Assembly (NCBI RefSeq): GCF_016587355.1
Contig: NZ_BNJF01000001.1
Span: 1,984,001-2,048,000, forward strand
Direction: 5' to 3'
Length of the DNA: 64,000 nt
Origin: Ktedonospora formicarum
GTDB taxonomy: Bacteria > Chloroflexota > Ktedonobacteria > Ktedonobacterales > Ktedonobacteraceae
The notes beneath the pieces were generated by a model. The model searched no databases. It was not told the origin of the DNA and saw only the letters and a program-made list of their open reading frames with translations. Shown piece by piece: positions 46,384 to 56,091 of the stretch. Position numbers and translations under genes: made by a program. The first letter of the stretch is position 1. Every line of letters begins with the position of its first letter.

Positions 46384-46934
46384 TAGTTGTTCCTCGTCTG
46401 ATCAGTAGCAACGATAAACTCTTCCACCAGGCGGCGGTTGTCGGTGGTGTCGACCGATTTACTGACAACTTTGCTGGCTGCTTCAATCGAGAGGTTGATA
46501 ACCTGACGGCTCAGCTCATTGCGAGCGCGATTGGCCTCTTGCTGAATACGCGCGACCTGCTGCTGACCAACCTGCTCAGCGCGAGCCTGGGCCTCTTCAA
46601 TAATGCGATTGGCCTCTTGCTGGGCGTTCTTGCTGGCGCGCTCAATAGTATCGGCGGCCTGCCTGCGGGCCTCAAGCAAAATCTGCTCAGAGCGGCTGTT
46701 GGCCTCGGCAAGATCCTTCTTGGCCTTCTCGGCGTTCTCAATACCCTCACGAATGATGGCCTGGCGCTTGTCCATGATCTTGAGAAGGGCCGGGAAACCC
46801 CAACGCCACAGGATCAAAAAGACGATACCAAAGCTCACAAGCTGTGAGATAAAGAACGCTCCGTTGATGCCAAGTCCGCCACTGCTGCCTTCGCTCTCCT
46901 GAGCGAAAACAAGTGCATGCATTGCAAACTGCAT
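46383..46934 (-). CDS. atpF: ATP synthase b subunit
   Basis: Membrane-anchored peripheral stalk, 183 residues. One membrane helix (FFISQLVSFGIVFLILWRWGFPALL) leads into a long charged coiled coil (about 50-180), rich in Glu, Ala, Arg and Gln. AAGGAGG lies seven bases before the ATG at 46934. There is a single b-type gene, so the stalk is probably a homodimer. Confidence 0.95.
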   Translation of the reverse strand: MQFAMHALVFAQESEGSSGGLGINGAFFISQLVSFGIVFLILWRWGFPALLKIMDKRQAIIREGIENAEKAKKDLAEANSRSEQILLEARRQAADTIERASKNAQQEANRIIEEAQARAEQVGQQQVARIQQEANRARNELSRQVINLSIEAASKVVSKSVDTTDNRRLVEEFIVATDQTRNN

Positions 46935-47082
46935 GTTATTGCCTCCTTATGGCGGTCTGCCATGACTGGTCCCCATACGCGACACGGAGACGCAGCTCAT
47001 CGAAATGGCCTTCTTCATGCCTCACGACAGGCTGTGTCTCTGTGTAACGCGGTAAGGTTGCCTCAGAAAAATAATTTCAGGG

Positions 47083-47328
<246 letters not shown>

Positions 47329-47466
47329 TTATTTTAATGTATAATTAATCTATGCAATCGCAGAGTGATCCGCGAGTAGCAAACACATTGAAATGGTACG
47401 ATAAGGATGGGACGATAACGAGGCGTCATCCAGGTAGCAAGCTCTTACGAGCCAGAATCTGCTTCC

Positions 47467-48375
47467 CTAGTGAGTTGTTACCGCCTGAGCTGCATGGCTG
47501 CCCTCAGCCGACGCCTGACCTAATTCAACCTCGCCATGCTCTTCTTCATGGCCGTGGCCTGTCACAGCAAGTTGTAGATAGATCAATGTCAGCAGCGCAA
47601 AGACGAATGCCTGTACAGCTGCCACAAACAGCTCAAATGGAATGAAGATGACGTTCGCAACAGCCGGCAGCAGAAAGGCGAAGACCGCCAGCACGATACT
47701 GCCTGCGAAGATATTACCAAAGAGACGGAAAGCCAGCGAAAGGATGCGGCTGACCTCACTGATAATCTCAAGCAGACCTACAAAGAACTCAATGAAGCCG
47801 GTCAGCGAGAACTTTAGCAGACCTCGCAGATTCACATACTTCATAGTATGTTCTTTGAAACCAAGCGTCGCGAAGCCAACACACTGCGCGGTCACAACCG
47901 CAATCAGCGCCATCGAGATCGTCAGATTCAGATCCGTGGTGGCAGGGCGAATCCAGGGGATCAACGCATTCGAAGCATCGCCCCACAGGAACAGGCTTGG
48001 TTGAGCGCCCACCTTGTGCAGTTCTTCCATGCTGATCGAGCCAATCGAGTCGACGCCAGGAATGACATCGAGCAAGTTAGAGACCAGGATGAAGAAGAAG
48101 AATGTTGCGGCAAGGGGGAAAAACTTACGCGCATATTTCTTGCCTGTGATGCTCTCTGACAGGTTCATCAAGAACTCTATCAGAGCCTCAGCAGCATTCT
48201 GGATGCCACGAGGGACCATATCACCACGGCGCGTCGCGAAAAAGAAGAGCAGAACAAGTACGACAATAGAAATCCAGGTACAGAACAGCGTATTGGTCAC
48301 CGGCCAGTTTATACCTGGAATCGTGAAGATGATTTCCGGTGCGAGTTGCACATGAGGAAGTCTCCAGAGATTCAC
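47467..48375 (-). CDS. atpB: ATP synthase a subunit
   Basis: Stator channel subunit, 302 residues, with five to six membrane helices. The essential Arg lies in ILSLAFRLFGNIFAG. The N-terminus has the family segment APEIIFTIPGINWPVTNTL. The C-terminus carries an unusual His/Glu-rich tail (TGHGHEEEHGEVELGQASAE). The start is GTG behind GGAGGAC. Confidence 0.95.
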   Translation of the reverse strand: MNLWRLPHVQLAPEIIFTIPGINWPVTNTLFCTWISIVVLVLLFFFATRRGDMVPRGIQNAAEALIEFLMNLSESITGKKYARKFFPLAATFFFFILVSNLLDVIPGVDSIGSISMEELHKVGAQPSLFLWGDASNALIPWIRPATTDLNLTISMALIAVVTAQCVGFATLGFKEHTMKYVNLRGLLKFSLTGFIEFFVGLLEIISEVSRILSLAFRLFGNIFAGSIVLAVFAFLLPAVANVIFIPFELFVAAVQAFVFALLTLIYLQLAVTGHGHEEEHGEVELGQASAEGSHAAQAVTTH

Positions 48376-48498
48376 GCGGCGTCCTCCAATTGCGGCGGAC
48401 TCTGCATGCTGGATCTCATTGTCAGATAGATAAGCGATTCCGTTTCTCTTGAGCGGGGGAGGCTAGCAATCCTTGTATATGACCAGGAAGACAATAAC

Positions 48499-48720
48499 CT
48501 ATAAGACCCGTGAGCTTTTCAATAAACGGTATGCTCCGTAGATGCCAGAGACCAGGCCAAGCAGCAGCCCGAGCAGTATAAATAATGGTCTGGTATGAAG
48601 CCAGCCATCGAGTAAATTTCCTACAATGGCAAGTAGAATAATGGGAACTGCGATAGTGAAGCCGAGTTGTCCAACTAACGCCAGATTCTCCCAAACTGGG
48701 TGCGGCGGCTGTCGCTTCAT
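48499..48720 (-). CDS. AtpZ/AtpI-like small membrane protein
   Basis: A 73-residue protein with two membrane helices (LVGQLGFTIAVPIILLAIVG and FILLGLLLGLVSGIYGAYRLL) directly upstream of atpB. This matches AtpZ/AtpI-type proteins, which assist c-ring assembly or carry magnesium or calcium. The start at 48720 is the ATG nearest the hydrophobic core; no strong ribosome binding site is present. Confidence 0.8.
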   Translation of the reverse strand: MKRQPPHPVWENLALVGQLGFTIAVPIILLAIVGNLLDGWLHTRPLFILLGLLLGLVSGIYGAYRLLKSSRVL

Positions 48721-48762
48721 TGAAAAATCCCATCTATCTTCTCTTCTTATTGTACCTATGGG

Positions 48763-48792
48763 ATTATAGCACAGGCGACAAAATTTTTGCAA
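48763..48792 (-). promoter_or_regulatory. ATP synthase operon promoter
   Basis: On the minus strand TTGCAA, an 18-base spacer and TATAAT with an extended TGC. The start of transcription is expected near 48756, about 35 bases before the AtpZ-like gene. Confidence 0.7.
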
Positions 48793-49047
48793 TGGTAGCT
48801 ATATATTCCTGGAAGTCCCTTTCTTGAGCTCAAAACATCTCTTTTTAAGGGGTGAAAAGGGCTCTTCAAGCACCTTTCCCATGGCGGATATAGGGACAAA
48901 ATGTGAGTGCACCAAGGTGTGCTATCTACCTCTGAACATAGCAGGTGATCGTAATGGAGCTCTTGCCAAGAGGCGCTGTTTTCGTTAGACTGCAAGTGGC
49001 GTAGTAGCATCTACCATCAGCCTGACAAAGGAGTGAGGAGTTTTAGT

Positions 49048-50028
49048 ATGACGCAAGTACTTCAAGTAGCAAGTACTTTTCCCTTTTCGCCTGAGGCGCA
49101 GCAGCGCTTGAGCGAGGCCGCGGGAAGTACGATTCGCTATATTGGTGATAGTGACGAGTTGCGTGAAAGCCTACGGGAGGTAGAAATCCTCTGTGCTTAC
49201 TGGTTACCCGCGAACTGGCGCAAGTTGGCACCCAATTTACGCTGGTTACAGGCATCGGGCGCGGGCGTCGATGGTTTGCGCCTGAGTGGGATACTCGCCT
49301 CCGAGAGCGGCGTCCGCGTTACCACTGCTGTTGGCATTCACGCTATAACTATCGGTGAGTATGTTTTCGCCAGTATGTTGATGTACAATCGAACCTGGCC
49401 CGCGATGGTTCGTTTACAGGATCGCCATCTCTGGCCCCGAAGCGCGAATTGGTATAAACTAGGAGGACGAGAGCTGGCAGAACAAACGCTGGGTATTGTG
49501 GGTCTGGGAAGTATTGGACGACGAGTCGCCCATCTAGGCAAGGCTTTTGGCATGCGTGTTCTAGCAACCAAGCGAACAGTAAACGCCAACCAGTCAGAGG
49601 AAAATATCGACCAACTTTACCCCATTAGCCAACTACACGATATGCTGCACCAATGCGACTATGTGGTACTTGCCGTGCCACTGACGGCTGAGAGTGAACA
49701 TCTAATCGGGGAAGCAGAATTACATGCGATGCGTGAACATACCTACCTGGTCAATGTCGCGCGTGGGCGCGTGATCGATGAACGCGCGCTTATCACGGCG
49801 CTGCGCGAGGGTTGGATCGGAGGCGCAGGTTTAGACGTGACAGAGGAAGAACCATTACCCGCCGATAGTCCGCTCTTCTCGTTACCGAATGTCATCCTCA
49901 CTCCCCATATTTCGGGTGAGAGTGTACACTATAATAAGCGCCTCTCAGAACTTTTCGCAGACAACTTGCGGCGCTATCGCGCTGGCGAGCCGCTACACAA
50001 TATGTATGAACCCTCACGTGGTTATTAA
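49048..50028 (+). CDS. D-2-hydroxyacid dehydrogenase, NAD(P)-dependent
   Basis: A 326-residue oxidoreductase of the D-isomer-specific 2-hydroxyacid dehydrogenase family. The NAD loop is LGIVGLGSIGRRVAHLGKAFG (about 148-168). The catalytic Arg lies in NVARGRVIDE, the Glu in DVTEEEPLP and the His in LTPHISGES. It could act on glyoxylate, hydroxypyruvate or another 2-keto acid; the substrate cannot be read. The ATG at 49048 has GAGGAG upstream; the frame's GTG at 49033 precedes the ribosome binding site and is rejected. Confidence 0.92.
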   Translation: MTQVLQVASTFPFSPEAQQRLSEAAGSTIRYIGDSDELRESLREVEILCAYWLPANWRKLAPNLRWLQASGAGVDGLRLSGILASESGVRVTTAVGIHAITIGEYVFASMLMYNRTWPAMVRLQDRHLWPRSANWYKLGGRELAEQTLGIVGLGSIGRRVAHLGKAFGMRVLATKRTVNANQSEENIDQLYPISQLHDMLHQCDYVVLAVPLTAESEHLIGEAELHAMREHTYLVNVARGRVIDERALITALREGWIGGAGLDVTEEEPLPADSPLFSLPNVILTPHISGESVHYNKRLSELFADNLRRYRAGEPLHNMYEPSRGY

Positions 50029-50036
50029 GATCTTAG

Positions 50037-50167
50037 ATGAAAACCACTCCATTTGGGAACAGTATGCCAAGGGATTGAGCCGTGGTGACTGGCATTGGCT
50101 AAAGCTCAATGCCTACATACATAATAGGAAGAGCTCTAGACTTCTAAATACTGCCATAGGTTTTCAT
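50037..50167 (+). promoter_or_regulatory. Leader element copy before the DUF3090 gene (long loop)
   Basis: Perfect nine-base arms ATGAAAACC (50037-50045) and GGTTTTCAT (50159-50167) around a loop of about 113 bases, followed by TAAGGG. It lies 43 bases before the ATG at 50211. It is the most divergent member. Confidence 0.4.
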
Positions 50168-50210
50168 ACTAAGGGATAATCATTTTCAGTCTTGGAAAGA
50201 AGGGGCATGA

Positions 50211-50798
50211 ATGAGCATTGATCTTGGGCGCGCTGAGGTCCTCGGCGCTGACTCGGTTGGGGTTCCAGGGCAGCGCCGCTTCCGCCTATTTGTGCAAAGC
50301 GGACATGGCTCAGCCGTGATGTGGATGGAGAAGGAACATCTGAACACGCTTGCGCAAACGCTGGAGCGCATTCTTGGCGTGATTGCAGAGGGGGAAGTAT
50401 TGCGCCTGGAGGCTCGACCGGGTGGTCTCCCTTCACCTGGCGGTATGCCAGGCGAGTTTCCTCTTCATCCAACCTACGACTTTCAAGTTGGGCAAATTAA
50501 GCTCAATTTTGATGAGCATGAAGAGACATTCCTCTTAAGCCTGGCTCCACTAGAAATCATTGAAGAGCAGGGAGAGCCGCGAGCCCTGATACGCGAAGAC
50601 GACGCAGTAGTCTTCCGCTTTACACCTCAGGCAGCGCTGGAACTCTCCAACGACATTGGCCTGGTCGTAGCGGCAGGAAGGCCGGTCTGTCCATTCTGCC
50701 ATATGCCTCTCGATGGCGGACCCCACGCTTGTGTAAAGCAGAACGGACATCATAAAATCACGCAGGTCGAGCTTCAGAATGAAGATGAAGAGGAATAG
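50211..50798 (+). CDS. DUF3090 family protein
   Basis: A 195-residue protein matching DUF3090, found mainly in Actinobacteria and Chloroflexota. Features are RRFRLFVQSGHGSAVMWMEKE near the start, an acidic middle, and a C-terminal zinc-ribbon-like CPFCHMPLDGGPHAC. The function is unknown. In actinobacteria it often sits beside an SCO1664-like gene, which I do not see here. AAGGGG lies upstream of the ATG at 50211; a terminator follows. Confidence 0.85.
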   Translation: MSIDLGRAEVLGADSVGVPGQRRFRLFVQSGHGSAVMWMEKEHLNTLAQTLERILGVIAEGEVLRLEARPGGLPSPGGMPGEFPLHPTYDFQVGQIKLNFDEHEETFLLSLAPLEIIEEQGEPRALIREDDAVVFRFTPQAALELSNDIGLVVAAGRPVCPFCHMPLDGGPHACVKQNGHHKITQVELQNEDEEE

Positions 50799-50825
50799 GA
50801 GCGTTATACAACGCCCCTATTCCTC
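50790..50825 (+). terminator. Terminator after the DUF3090 gene
   Basis: GAGGAATAGGAGCGTT...AACGCCCCTATTCCTC followed by TTTCTT; the left arm includes the end of the coding sequence. Confidence 0.8.
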
Positions 50826-50938
50826 TTTCTTACTCTACTGAGTACGAATACCTGATACCATATCGCTTCTCTTGAAAGGGGTCAAAAGAAGCCAGACCAT
50901 TTGATTCTTCTCTGCAAAATGGCAGTCAGGCTACCACT

Positions 50939-51349
50939 TTATTCAACACAGAGATATTTGTTGGCCTTTTGCAGGTATGTCTCTTCGTTTGCCTCTATCA
51001 TCAACTTGTGCAATACAACCACGTCACCATCAGGCAGGGTCTCTACGGGTTGCAGGCAGAGGCGCATGGTTGCATGACCGTTTTCAAAAACCTGCACATA
51101 ACCATTATGCCTGGGCACGCGATACACTCGATGCGGAGCCGTGGGACTGGGAACTTCCAGGTAACCATGCCAGAAAAGCTGGTGGAATTGCTCAGGCGTA
51201 AGCGTATCGCGCAGCAAATTGGTGGCCCTGCGCTCAGCTCGCGACCATCCCTTTACGTAAGGCTGTACGATAAGCCAGATCATAGGCGAGATAGCCAGTA
51301 GAATAGCGAGCCAGCACAGAGCAGTCAGAATTTGTTGTACCGGGATCAT
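50939..51349 (-). CDS. Hypothetical membrane-anchored protein, 136 residues
   Basis: Unrecognised. One or two N-terminal hydrophobic segments (ILTALCWLAILLAISPMIWLIV) lead to a soluble part with SRAERRATNLLRDTLTPEQFHQLFWHGYLEVPSP and a beta-rich stretch. It starts in the ATGA overlap with the stop of the upstream 81-residue gene, so the two are translationally coupled. Confidence 0.68.
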   Translation of the reverse strand: MIPVQQILTALCWLAILLAISPMIWLIVQPYVKGWSRAERRATNLLRDTLTPEQFHQLFWHGYLEVPSPTAPHRVYRVPRHNGYVQVFENGHATMRLCLQPVETLPDGDVVVLHKLMIEANEETYLQKANKYLCVE

Positions 51350-51591
51350 CCACCCACAACTCGCGGGACCAGTACAATTTGTTCCGCAGTGGCGTCGAAG
51401 TGCTCAATGCGCTCTGCTGGTTTCCCTGAACCGATACGGAAGGCCGTCGCACCCCTGGCTCGCTCTTGCGCAAAGATGTGTTCAGCTTCTCGAATAGCGG
51501 CAAGGGCTTCGGCGTCACCCGCTAGAACCTTCTGTTCGTCCCAGGTGAGACGGTCGTCACCACGCCGTGACATCACCCGTAACATACCCAC
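51346..51591 (-). CDS. Hypothetical protein, 81 residues
   Basis: A small soluble protein reading GMLRVMSRRGDDRLTWDEQ, then an alpha-helical AEALAAIREAEHIFAQERARG and a C-terminal strand AEQIVLVPRVVGG. The compact alpha/beta pattern looks conserved, but I cannot assign a family. The GTG at 51591 is chosen because AAGGAGG lies seven bases upstream; the frame extends to a TTG at 51660. An extended -10 (TGGTATACT) lies at 51721-51729. It overlaps the next gene by four bases. Confidence 0.68.
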   Translation of the reverse strand: MGMLRVMSRRGDDRLTWDEQKVLAGDAEALAAIREAEHIFAQERARGATAFRIGSGKPAERIEHFDATAEQIVLVPRVVGG

Positions 51592-52047
51592 AGTCGTTCC
51601 TCCTTCGTAGTCTACGCCATGCGAGATGGCAGCTTCCAACGAACTTCTAGGACAACTCAAGAACGCTTTTCCGAAGAGATGAGAGCCTCATAGCTTGTGT
51701 CATACCTGTTTCTATGTACAAGTATACCAACGTTTCCTACAGAGGAGAGGCTCCAAGACTCGCATGAGCCATATACCATCGAGCAGTTTTCAGAGGCGCT
51801 TCCTGCAAGCATAATCAGAGGCATCCCCTGTCTCGATAAGTGATTCCCCTCGGGTTTTATACCATTCGACGTACTACAACAATACATTCAGACACAACGC
51901 GGCATACCCTGAAGCTCCATGCACTTTACGTACATTAATACTATTTTACGCGACTGCTCTCTATTCGTCAATCCATAATGCACGCTTGCCTGAGTCAAGT
52001 AAACGTTGTCTTCTTTAGCGGCCTATCAGGCTTAATACTCATGCAAA
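51592..52047. other. Gene-free stretch
   Basis: About 450 bases between two minus-strand genes. It holds the putative promoter of the 81-residue gene (TATACT at 51721-51726, minus). No other feature is recognised. Confidence 0.35.
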
Positions 52048-52087
52048 CAAGGTACCTAGTGAGACCAATGTCTTACCAGGTACCTTG
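52048..52087. terminator. Hairpin after the zinc-ribbon gene
   Basis: CAAGGTACCT...AGGTACCTTG with a 20-base loop, 45 bases after the stop at 52132. Confidence 0.55.
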
Positions 52088-52131
52088 CGGATCTACTTAA
52101 CAACTATTTGAATTGATGCGCTCATTCTATT

Positions 52132-52908
52132 TCAGGTTGCGGCCTGAAGTTTTGCGCCACATTCGGGACAAAAACGTGTGCCTGGCTCTATAGCTTGCGT
52201 GCAATGGGGACAGATGACTTCACGGGCAGGAAGTTTTGTGCCGCAGTCCTGGCAAAACTTGCCAGGTACTCCCATGCGGCGGCAGGTAGGACAGGGAACT
52301 CCATGCACCTGCCCACTGGCTTGCACCGGTTGATAGGGTGATGCACCTGGTGGGAGATTTGACATCTGAGGTGAAGCTAGATGCCCATGTGTAGGAGGGG
52401 ATGCCACAAGGTCAGGGGTCGCGGCTGTGGGAATAATATTGACGTTGAATTGGGGTGCTTGATATTGAGACTCTATCTGTTTGCGTTGAGCATCGATATT
52501 CAACTCATGCTGGAACTGAGCACCATCGGCTTTGAGATCAGGAGCGCAACGTGTGCACAGATTCAGCCTAACGTTGAAACAGCGCATACATACAGTCTGG
52601 TAGCAACGCGGACAGGTATGGAAATTGTGTTGAATCTCCGCCCACGATCTTTGGAGTGCCTCAGCCTGCTCGGTATGCCATTGGGTTCCATAAATCTTCT
52701 GACCAGCCTCGGCGGCACGCCCCCAGAAGCCATTAAGCATCTCGATACCAATGTCCATAACATTGCTGGCTGTACTTACTGATGAGCGAACCGGCCTGGT
52801 ATCAACCTGCCAGTAGCAACTCTGGCAGGTAAAACGGAAGGCAAAGTAGCCCTGAGACTGGTTGCTGAGATCCTGGTAGATGTTAGGGACGACGTAGTTT
52901 TGCGACAT
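52132..52908 (-). CDS. Protein with several zinc ribbons
   Basis: A 258-residue protein with at least four Cys-rich units. FTCQSCYW is near the N-terminus. HTCPRCYQTVCMRCFNVRLN with CTRC is in the middle. CPTCRRMGVPGKFCQDCG and CPHCTQAIEPGTRFCPECG are at the C-terminus as a double zinc ribbon. A Pro-rich linker lies at about 150-200. Such proteins often act as scaffolds; the partner is unknown. AGGTGG lies directly before the ATG. Confidence 0.8.
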   Translation of the reverse strand: MSQNYVVPNIYQDLSNQSQGYFAFRFTCQSCYWQVDTRPVRSSVSTASNVMDIGIEMLNGFWGRAAEAGQKIYGTQWHTEQAEALQRSWAEIQHNFHTCPRCYQTVCMRCFNVRLNLCTRCAPDLKADGAQFQHELNIDAQRKQIESQYQAPQFNVNIIPTAATPDLVASPPTHGHLASPQMSNLPPGASPYQPVQASGQVHGVPCPTCRRMGVPGKFCQDCGTKLPAREVICPHCTQAIEPGTRFCPECGAKLQAAT

Positions 52909-52950
52909 CCTGCCACCTCAAGCATTATTTTAAGTTATTATCGCAAGCTA

Positions 52951-53795
52951 TTATCGCGCTGTGACAACCGAGATCGCAGCCGTACCCGGGCCTGTATGCG
53001 TGCCAAGGACCGCCCCCAATTTCCAGATCGCGATCTCTTCTGAATATACAGTTCTGAGCGCCTCAGCAAGCTGTTCACCCGTTTCCTGGCTGGATTGAGC
53101 AATTGCCAGATACTCAATTGGTCCTAATGACTGAAGAATTTGAGCGACACGCGCATAGGCTTTACCACGTGTACGAGCACGCTCAATCGGCACAACTTCG
53201 CCTTCTTTCAGGGCAATGATAGGTTTGATATTCAACACATTGCCAAGCATGGCCGTCGCTCCACCTATACGCCCCCACGCCTGACATATTCCAGCGTATC
53301 CAGGACAGCGAAGATGCGTGAGCGCTCCAGACGATCGAGCAGATTAGCCTTGATCTCCTCCAGGGACAGGCCCTGCCGAGATTCTTCGGCAGCTTTGATA
53401 ATTGGATAACCCAGTCCGGCACTAATACTTGTAGAATCGATGATCTCAATGGGCGTTTTTTGGGCATCGGCTGGCAACGTATCATATGCGGTTCGGGCCG
53501 ACTGATAAGTTCCACTCAGCTTGGATGCAAGGTGAACGGAGAGGATGCCACTTGCCCCCTCGTCAATCAGGCGTGTATACGTCTCCTGGAATTTGGCGGG
53601 GGCGGGCTGTGAGGTACGGGGAAGCTCTTTACTCTCTTGCAGCTTTTGATAGAAGGCAGCGTTATCCATCTCTACATTATCGAGATAAGCTTCATCACCA
53701 AAGGTTACGGTAAGGGGAACAATCTCGATACCTAATGCCTTCGCCTGCTCAAGTGGTAAATCTGAAGTGCTATCAGTTACAATGCGAACGGTCAT
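52951..53795 (-). pseudogene. DegV family fatty-acid-binding protein, frameshifted
   Basis: DegV proteins bind long-chain fatty acids and present them to the FakA kinase. The N-terminal part (VRIVTDSTSDLPLEQAKALG, SLSVHLASKLSGTY-like region reading SGILSVHLASKLSGTYQSA, and IEIIDSTSISAGLG) stops after TLEYVRRGG. The rest (ATAMLGNVLNIKPIIALKEG onward, ending GPGTAAISVVTAR) lies in another frame. One extra G in the run of five at 53272-53276 restores the family sequence YVRRGGRIGGATAMLGN. It may be a sequencing error rather than a true loss. The start at 53795 follows AGGAGG. The DhaL/FakA-like gene is upstream on the same strand. Confidence 0.85.
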
Positions 53796-53980
53796 AATTT
53801 CCTCCTGCCGCAATGGCGTCATTTCTTCGCTGCCCCACATCTGATATTAGGAGCAACTATGCGCATTCGGCCAGCATATCATCCTTAGTTAGGCGCACGT
53901 CTGCGCGCGCAATAGCAATACTTCCGGGACAGGGCAAGGGTACTACACCCCTCGCTCTGATCTCAATGGGCCCTCTTCAC

Positions 53981-55675
53981 TCACTCCACTGAGAGAATAT
54001 AGGTATAATAGGGCTGCCCACCATTGACAACTTCAATCTCAAGATGTGAATGCAGTTGTTTAAGTCGCTTGCTCGTTTCATTGGCGGCTTCCGCAGATAC
54101 ATCTGCGCCATAATATATAGTAACTATTTCGTAGTTATCAATATGCATACGCTGGAGAGTATCTTCGAGCACCTGAGACATCTGCTGACCCGCGACCGCC
54201 AGATTGCCATTAATGACACCAATAAAATCACCTTCGCGCACATTGATATTGTGGATATTCACCGTGCGGACAGCGGTCGTGATTTCGGCGGTTTGGATAG
54301 TTTGGGAGGCTTCAGTCATAGTCTGGCAGTTGTTGGCAAAGTCATCCTCATAGTTGTAAGCCATAAGGGCGGCAATACCTTGAGGCAACGTCTTACTAGG
54401 GATGACATAGACCTCTTTCTGAGTCAGACCACCAACCTGTTGAGCACTAAGGATAACATTACTATTATTGGGGAGGATGATGACTTGTTGTGAGGGAGCA
54501 TTATCGACTGCCGCGAGGAGTTCTTCAATACTGGGATTCATGGTCTGCCCACCAGAGACAATGCTATGTACCCCCATGCCTTTGTAGACCTCCTCGAAGC
54601 CTGCACCAGAGGCAACGGCAACCAGCGCCACATGAACCGGCTCTTGCTCTGCGGCAGCCCCATCATCGCTGGCATGTTCGGCGGCACTCTCGGCGGCATA
54701 GGTTAAGCTTTGTTCCTGTAGGTTCTCGATATTAATATCATTGAGGCTACCCAAACTAACACCATAATCAAGGATCTTACCAGGCGTCAAGGTATGAGTA
54801 TGCACTTTAAGAAGTTGCTCATCACCTGCTACAACGGTCGAGACGCCACCCATATCGATGATAGTCTGGCGGATTTGTTCAACATCAAGATTCTCGCCAC
54901 GTAGTAGGAAGACCACCTCATAGCCAAACTCCTCCTCAACCGTGACCCGCCCCTTTTTGATCTGCTTTTCCTCGAGGCGAGGAGATGTAGGAGTCTCGGG
55001 GAGTGTGGAGGTGAAGGCTTCTCCACGTATATAGCGCAGAATGCCTTCCAGGATAGTACAGAAGCCTTGTCCGCCGGCATCAACCACTCCTGCCTGCTTG
55101 AGGGTTGGCAGGAGATCGGGGGTACGTGCGACAGATCTGCGAGCGGCAGAAACAGCCTCTTGCATCAGCCCGACCAGGTCATCGCCACGCTCCGCACTCT
55201 GAGTCGCAGCCTCAGCTGTTTCGCGGACGACTGTCAGGATAGTTCCCTCAACGGGCTTGATAACAGCACGATAGGCGAGACGTTGCGCCTGTTGGAACGC
55301 TTCGGCGAGGTCAGGAGCGGAGAAGGTGGCCTTTCCATTCAGACCTTGAGCCAGACCACGTAGCGTTTGTGAGAGAATGACACCGGAGTTACCGCGCGCA
55401 CCAAGCAAGGCATCGTGAGAGAGACGCGCCGCTATCGCGGAGGCAGAAGTCTCTTCGCTATTAGCAATGGTACGAATAGCCGACCTCATCGTCGCGGACA
55501 TATTTGATCCAGTGTCACCATCGGGGACGGGGAAGACATTGAGAGCATTAATCTTCTCTCGATTCTCTTCCAACCACGCCGCGCCTGCCAGAATAGCTTT
55601 TCTTAAATCCTGGCCGTCAAAAACGCTGATACGTCTGGTTCGTTGTCGGATTGCGCGTGGGGAATGTTCCTGCAT
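53981..55675 (-). CDS. DhaL-domain (FakA/YloV-like) kinase
   Basis: A 564-residue protein of the FakA family. The N-terminal DhaL domain (about 20-210) binds ATP and metal, with ALNVFPVPDGDTGSNM as the Asp motif and GARGNSGVILSQTLRG. The link AGVVDAGGQGFCTILEG and the C-terminal EDD-like part (about 320-564) follow. FakA phosphorylates fatty acids held by DegV-type FakB for use by PlsX and PlsY. Here the DegV gene is next downstream and plsY is elsewhere in the window. The ATG at 55675 has AAAGG about 13 bases upstream. Confidence 0.9.
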   Translation of the reverse strand: MQEHSPRAIRQRTRRISVFDGQDLRKAILAGAAWLEENREKINALNVFPVPDGDTGSNMSATMRSAIRTIANSEETSASAIAARLSHDALLGARGNSGVILSQTLRGLAQGLNGKATFSAPDLAEAFQQAQRLAYRAVIKPVEGTILTVVRETAEAATQSAERGDDLVGLMQEAVSAARRSVARTPDLLPTLKQAGVVDAGGQGFCTILEGILRYIRGEAFTSTLPETPTSPRLEEKQIKKGRVTVEEEFGYEVVFLLRGENLDVEQIRQTIIDMGGVSTVVAGDEQLLKVHTHTLTPGKILDYGVSLGSLNDINIENLQEQSLTYAAESAAEHASDDGAAAEQEPVHVALVAVASGAGFEEVYKGMGVHSIVSGGQTMNPSIEELLAAVDNAPSQQVIILPNNSNVILSAQQVGGLTQKEVYVIPSKTLPQGIAALMAYNYEDDFANNCQTMTEASQTIQTAEITTAVRTVNIHNINVREGDFIGVINGNLAVAGQQMSQVLEDTLQRMHIDNYEIVTIYYGADVSAEAANETSKRLKQLHSHLEIEVVNGGQPYYTYILSVE

Positions 55676-55695
55676 AGCGACTGTGCTACCTTTTT

Positions 55696-56091
55696 TTACA
55701 AATTTTCTGATGTACCGGGCCCATGAAGGAGCCCCTGAACATTCACATTGACTTGAGCAACGGGCAGGCCTAACGTCTTCTCAAGCGAGAATTTAACGCT
55801 ACTCATAATATTGTGAGCGATTTCGGAAATACGCAATCCATACTCCAGCACGATATACACATCCACAATAAGCTGGTCATTGATCACGCTGACTCGAACA
55901 CCTTGATTCGCCTGCCCGGCTTCGAGCAACGTTGCTTGCCCATAGTGTAAACGAGGCGAGGCAAGCCCTAAGACACCATAGCAACCTGTTGTAGCCTGTA
56001 CGACAATGGTATGAATAGCGTTGGGTAGGACTTCAATTTTGCCTCTGGGGTGAGAGTTGGATTGTGCTTTTAAAGCATGTGCTTTTGGCAT
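55696..56091 (-). CDS. Asp23/Gls24 family protein
   Basis: A 131-residue protein of the Asp23/Gls24 (YloU-like) family, often encoded just before FakA/YloV. The core is KIEVLPNAIHTIVVQATTGCYGVLGLASP, then VSVINDQLIVDVYIVLEYGLRISEIAHNI and VKFSLEKTLGLPVAQVNVNVQGL. Relatives are envelope-stress or membrane-associated proteins. The ATG at 56091 gives the family-length product; the frame reaches back to 56172. It is divergent from rpmB, a conserved arrangement in Gram-positive relatives. Confidence 0.88.
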   Translation of the reverse strand: MPKAHALKAQSNSHPRGKIEVLPNAIHTIVVQATTGCYGVLGLASPRLHYGQATLLEAGQANQGVRVSVINDQLIVDVYIVLEYGLRISEIAHNIMSSVKFSLEKTLGLPVAQVNVNVQGLLHGPGTSENL

